A DNA stretch of 60,257 bases from JARRRL01 sp037380725 (GTDB taxonomy: Bacteria > Pseudomonadota > Gammaproteobacteria > Pseudomonadales > JANQJO01). A program made the position numbers and the translations under genes. The DNA lies in the NCBI GenBank assembly GCA_037380725.1, contig JARRRL010000023.1:1-60257 (forward strand). The letters run 5' to 3'. The notes below the pieces were generated by a model. The model saw nothing but the letters and a program-made list of their open reading frames with translations, made no database searches and had not been told where the DNA came from. Positions 58,258 to 60,257 of this stretch are shown in pieces (position 1 is the stretch's first letter; each line of letters starts with the position of its first letter).

Positions 58258-60257
58258 GTGAGCATCTCCAGCAGCAGAATCTCCAGAGCCACAACAACAG
58301 GTAGGGATGCACGTCATTGGCTTGCGCTTTTGGCTGGCCTATTTCTGATTATTTTATACCCAAGTTCCCCGCTTTGGGCTCAGGACGCCATCGCGTTTTT
58401 CTATGGAAATCCCGATCACGTCGAAGCTCTGAGCCTCTACGATCGCGTTGTCATTCAACCCGATCAAACCACGCCAGAAACCATTCAGCGCTTAAAAACG
58501 CTGGGCACCACCGTTTACGGTTACCTTTCTATTTCCGAGTTACCACAAGACGCCCTCGACGCCACACTCCAAAAGGCCCTTATCGGTGAAAACAAAAACT
58601 GGAATGCTCACATCTTCGACATCACGCACCCCACCTGGCAACAACACCTGCTGCAAACCGCAAAACACTATCGCGACATGGGATTTGATGGCGTGTTTCT
58701 GGATACACTCGACAGCTATCGCTTAACAAGCCTGTCCAACACCGCACAGCACGCACAAGCTCAAGGACTGGTGGACATCATCCAACGATTGAGCGCCATT
58801 TTTTCTGGCCAGGTTTTGATAAATCGCGGTTTCGACATTCTTGAAAGCGTCAGTCGATACATTCAAGCTGTCGTAACGGAATCGGTCTTTTACGCTTACA
58901 CACCCGGTCCGTCACCAGACCCATTTCAGCAACACGATGCCCCCCTTCACGTATCCACTACCAAACACATCACCACCGCCAACTACTTTCCCACATCTCC
59001 CGACGAACGCCGCTGGGCACTGAATGATCTGGCTAAAGCAAAAGCCTTAAATCTAGAAGTGATCGTGATTGATTATCTTGAACATCACTCGCAACGGTAC
59101 GCCCACGCCGCAGAATTGATCCGACTCGGTTTCACTCCTTACGTCACCAATGGCCTGCTCAATGAATATGGCGTTTCGACAAAAACACTGATCCGCAACC
59201 GTGTACTGGCCCTGTACGACAGCACACAGAACCCGCTGGTTGAGTCACACGTTTTCACCAATTTAACATTGCCTTTCGAGCGCGCCGGATACCCCATGGA
59301 TTTCTTTGACGTCCGTACGAACGCGCTTCCCCGGCCCGATACGTCTCGCTACGCGGGCGTCATCATTTGGCTGCCCAACCACAGCACACTCACCCAATCG
59401 CCCGAATTCGCCGAATGGATCGCCGCCTGGCACAAAGCGAGCGCAATCCTGTGGATCAATACCCCAGCATCACGCGCCATCCAAAATCGCCTTGGCTTCC
59501 ATTTCACCCCCTTACCCAGCACCAGTAACCACAGCGCCTGGCAGTTCAATGACCCACGCCACCTCGCCGGTTTTGAAAATACGCTCTCCAGCGCCGGTCC
59601 TGTTTTGAATCAAACGCTTCACTTGCGTGACCCCCATCGTGTCCTTTTTTCCCTCACGACCCCGACTGGAACCGCCCCTCTGGCCGCTCAAATGCCCTGG
59701 GGCGTCGTGGCCGTCTCAAACAGCCTTTTCATGACCGATCCTTTTAAAGACGTCCGCTGGATTCTCAATCCTGCAACCTTAATTCATGATTTTTTGGGTC
59801 TGCCAGCACTGCCCACCGCCGACGCCACCACCGAGTCGGGCCGACGTATTGCCACTGCTCATATCGACGGGGATGGTTTTCCTTCCCGCGCGACCCTCGA
59901 CAAACACCCCTACACAGCTGAGGTTATTCTCAACGAAATATTAACGTCCTATCCCGATATACCCACCACCGTATCGATTATCGAAGGCGAAATTTCAGAG
60001 CAGGGATTACATCCTCAGACCTCATCCGAATTGGAAGCCATCGCTCGTCGCCTGTTTGCCTTACCACACGTGGAAATCGCCAGTCATTCTTTCAGTCACC
60101 CGTTTTTCTGGAGCCGCGATCCAGAGAGCGTCTACGCCCCACTCGGTCAACACTTACCGCTTGAGGATTACGACCTGGATTTCACACGAGAAATATACGG
60201 CAGCATTGACTACATTAATCGCAGGCTGGCACCCAAAAATAAAAAAACAGCCGTTTT
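58258..60257 (+). CDS. pelA: PelA-like exopolysaccharide hydrolase/deacetylase, partial
   Basis: The frame is open from here to the window edge (about 667 codons), so the 3' end is missing. A signal peptide (HWLALLAGLFLIILYPSSPLWA) precedes a TIM-barrel hydrolase domain of the PelA/TM1410 type: AIAFFYGNPDHVEAL, TTVYGYLSISEL, GFDGVFLDTLDSYR and VIVIDYLEHHSQRYAHAAE. A middle alpha/beta domain follows, and from about residue 535 a polysaccharide deacetylase domain starts with AHIDGDGFPSRA (metal-binding Asp) and ASHSFSHPF (metal-binding His pair). PelA processes Pel polysaccharide in the periplasm during biofilm formation. I chose the GTG at 58258 with GAGAGAG upstream; an ATG at 58186 would add 24 residues. 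The rest of a pel operon probably lies to the right. Confidence 0.85.
   Translation, partial: MSISSSRISRATTTGRDARHWLALLAGLFLIILYPSSPLWAQDAIAFFYGNPDHVEALSLYDRVVIQPDQTTPETIQRLKTLGTTVYGYLSISELPQDALDATLQKALIGENKNWNAHIFDITHPTWQQHLLQTAKHYRDMGFDGVFLDTLDSYRLTSLSNTAQHAQAQGLVDIIQRLSAIFSGQVLINRGFDILESVSRYIQAVVTESVFYAYTPGPSPDPFQQHDAPLHVSTTKHITTANYFPTSPDERRWALNDLAKAKALNLEVIVIDYLEHHSQRYAHAAELIRLGFTPYVTNGLLNEYGVSTKTLIRNRVLALYDSTQNPLVESHVFTNLTLPFERAGYPMDFFDVRTNALPRPDTSRYAGVIIWLPNHSTLTQSPEFAEWIAAWHKASAILWINTPASRAIQNRLGFHFTPLPSTSNHSAWQFNDPRHLAGFENTLSSAGPVLNQTLHLRDPHRVLFSLTTPTGTAPLAAQMPWGVVAVSNSLFMTDPFKDVRWILNPATLIHDFLGLPALPTADATTESGRRIATAHIDGDGFPSRATLDKHPYTAEVILNEILTSYPDIPTTVSIIEGEISEQGLHPQTSSELEAIARRLFALPHVEIASHSFSHPFFWSRDPESVYAPLGQHLPLEDYDLDFTREIYGSIDYINRRLAPKNKKTAV

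Overview
The window looks like chromosomal DNA of a Gram-negative gammaproteobacterium, probably a marine or aquatic, motile or biofilm-forming relative of the Pseudomonadales/Oceanospirillales. The evidence is a complete Na+-translocating NADH:quinone oxidoreductase set (nqrABCDEF with apbE and nqrM), a PhaD-like regulator beside a phasin, the ispB/rplU divergent pair, RluA, AlaA-type and SthA-type enzymes, many cyclic-di-GMP proteins and the start of a pelA-like gene. No rRNA, tRNA, CRISPR array, insertion sequence or phage integrase was recognised.

Layout. 1-6.5 kb: one minus-strand cluster encoding a PRMT-like methyltransferase, a formyltransferase-family protein, an unknown 165-aa protein, two phage-tail-collar (MdpB-type) proteins and a large secreted repeat protein running off the left edge. 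A decayed copy of the 165-aa gene between the collar genes shows that a module was duplicated. 7-13.8 kb: a phosphatidylserine-decarboxylase-family enzyme, a small secreted protein, glutathione reductase plus a UbiB-like kinase, a broken lytic transglycosylase and a membrane protein. 13.9-23.2 kb: sthA, nqrM, apbE and nqrF-A, all on the minus strand. 23.9-26.1 kb: PhaD-like regulator, phasin, msrB. 26.4-34.7 kb: a broken alaA, two overlapping genes of unknown role (one resembling a degenerate MtnC-type HAD protein), a lysine-rich membrane-hairpin protein, a trypsin-like protease overlapping an FHA/multi-TM protein, rluA and yedI. 34.7-44.2 kb: a signalling block with 7TM-EAL, PilZ fused to a Rossmann reductase, a broken CheB-CheR-PAS, and PAS-GGDEF-EAL. 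44.4-52.9 kb: a DUF4282 protein, dUTPase, a very acidic 735-aa protein, a broken M18 aminopeptidase with a long disordered tail, a degenerate GGDEF protein and a PqiA-like protein. 53.4-60.3 kb: prc, truncated rpmA, rplU, broken ispB and pelA (partial).

How it fits together. NQR supplies the sodium-motive force; ApbE attaches FMN to NqrB and NqrC, NqrM supports assembly, and SthA next door balances NAD(P)H. The c-di-GMP enzymes and the PilZ protein suggest control of a sessile lifestyle, and Pel polysaccharide is a plausible output.

Two unusual properties run through the window. First, at least six recognisable genes (lytic transglycosylase, alaA, cheB-cheR, the M18 peptidase, rpmA, ispB) have lost short internal or terminal pieces, most with a frame change. 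Second, short tandem duplications of about 12-21 bp are scattered through genes and intergenic DNA. This fits a genome with frequent slippage or microhomology-mediated rearrangement, perhaps in early decay, but assembly error must be excluded because rpmA and ispB are normally important. The most promising candidate for an undescribed system is the collar/formyltransferase/methyltransferase/secreted-protein cluster at the left end.
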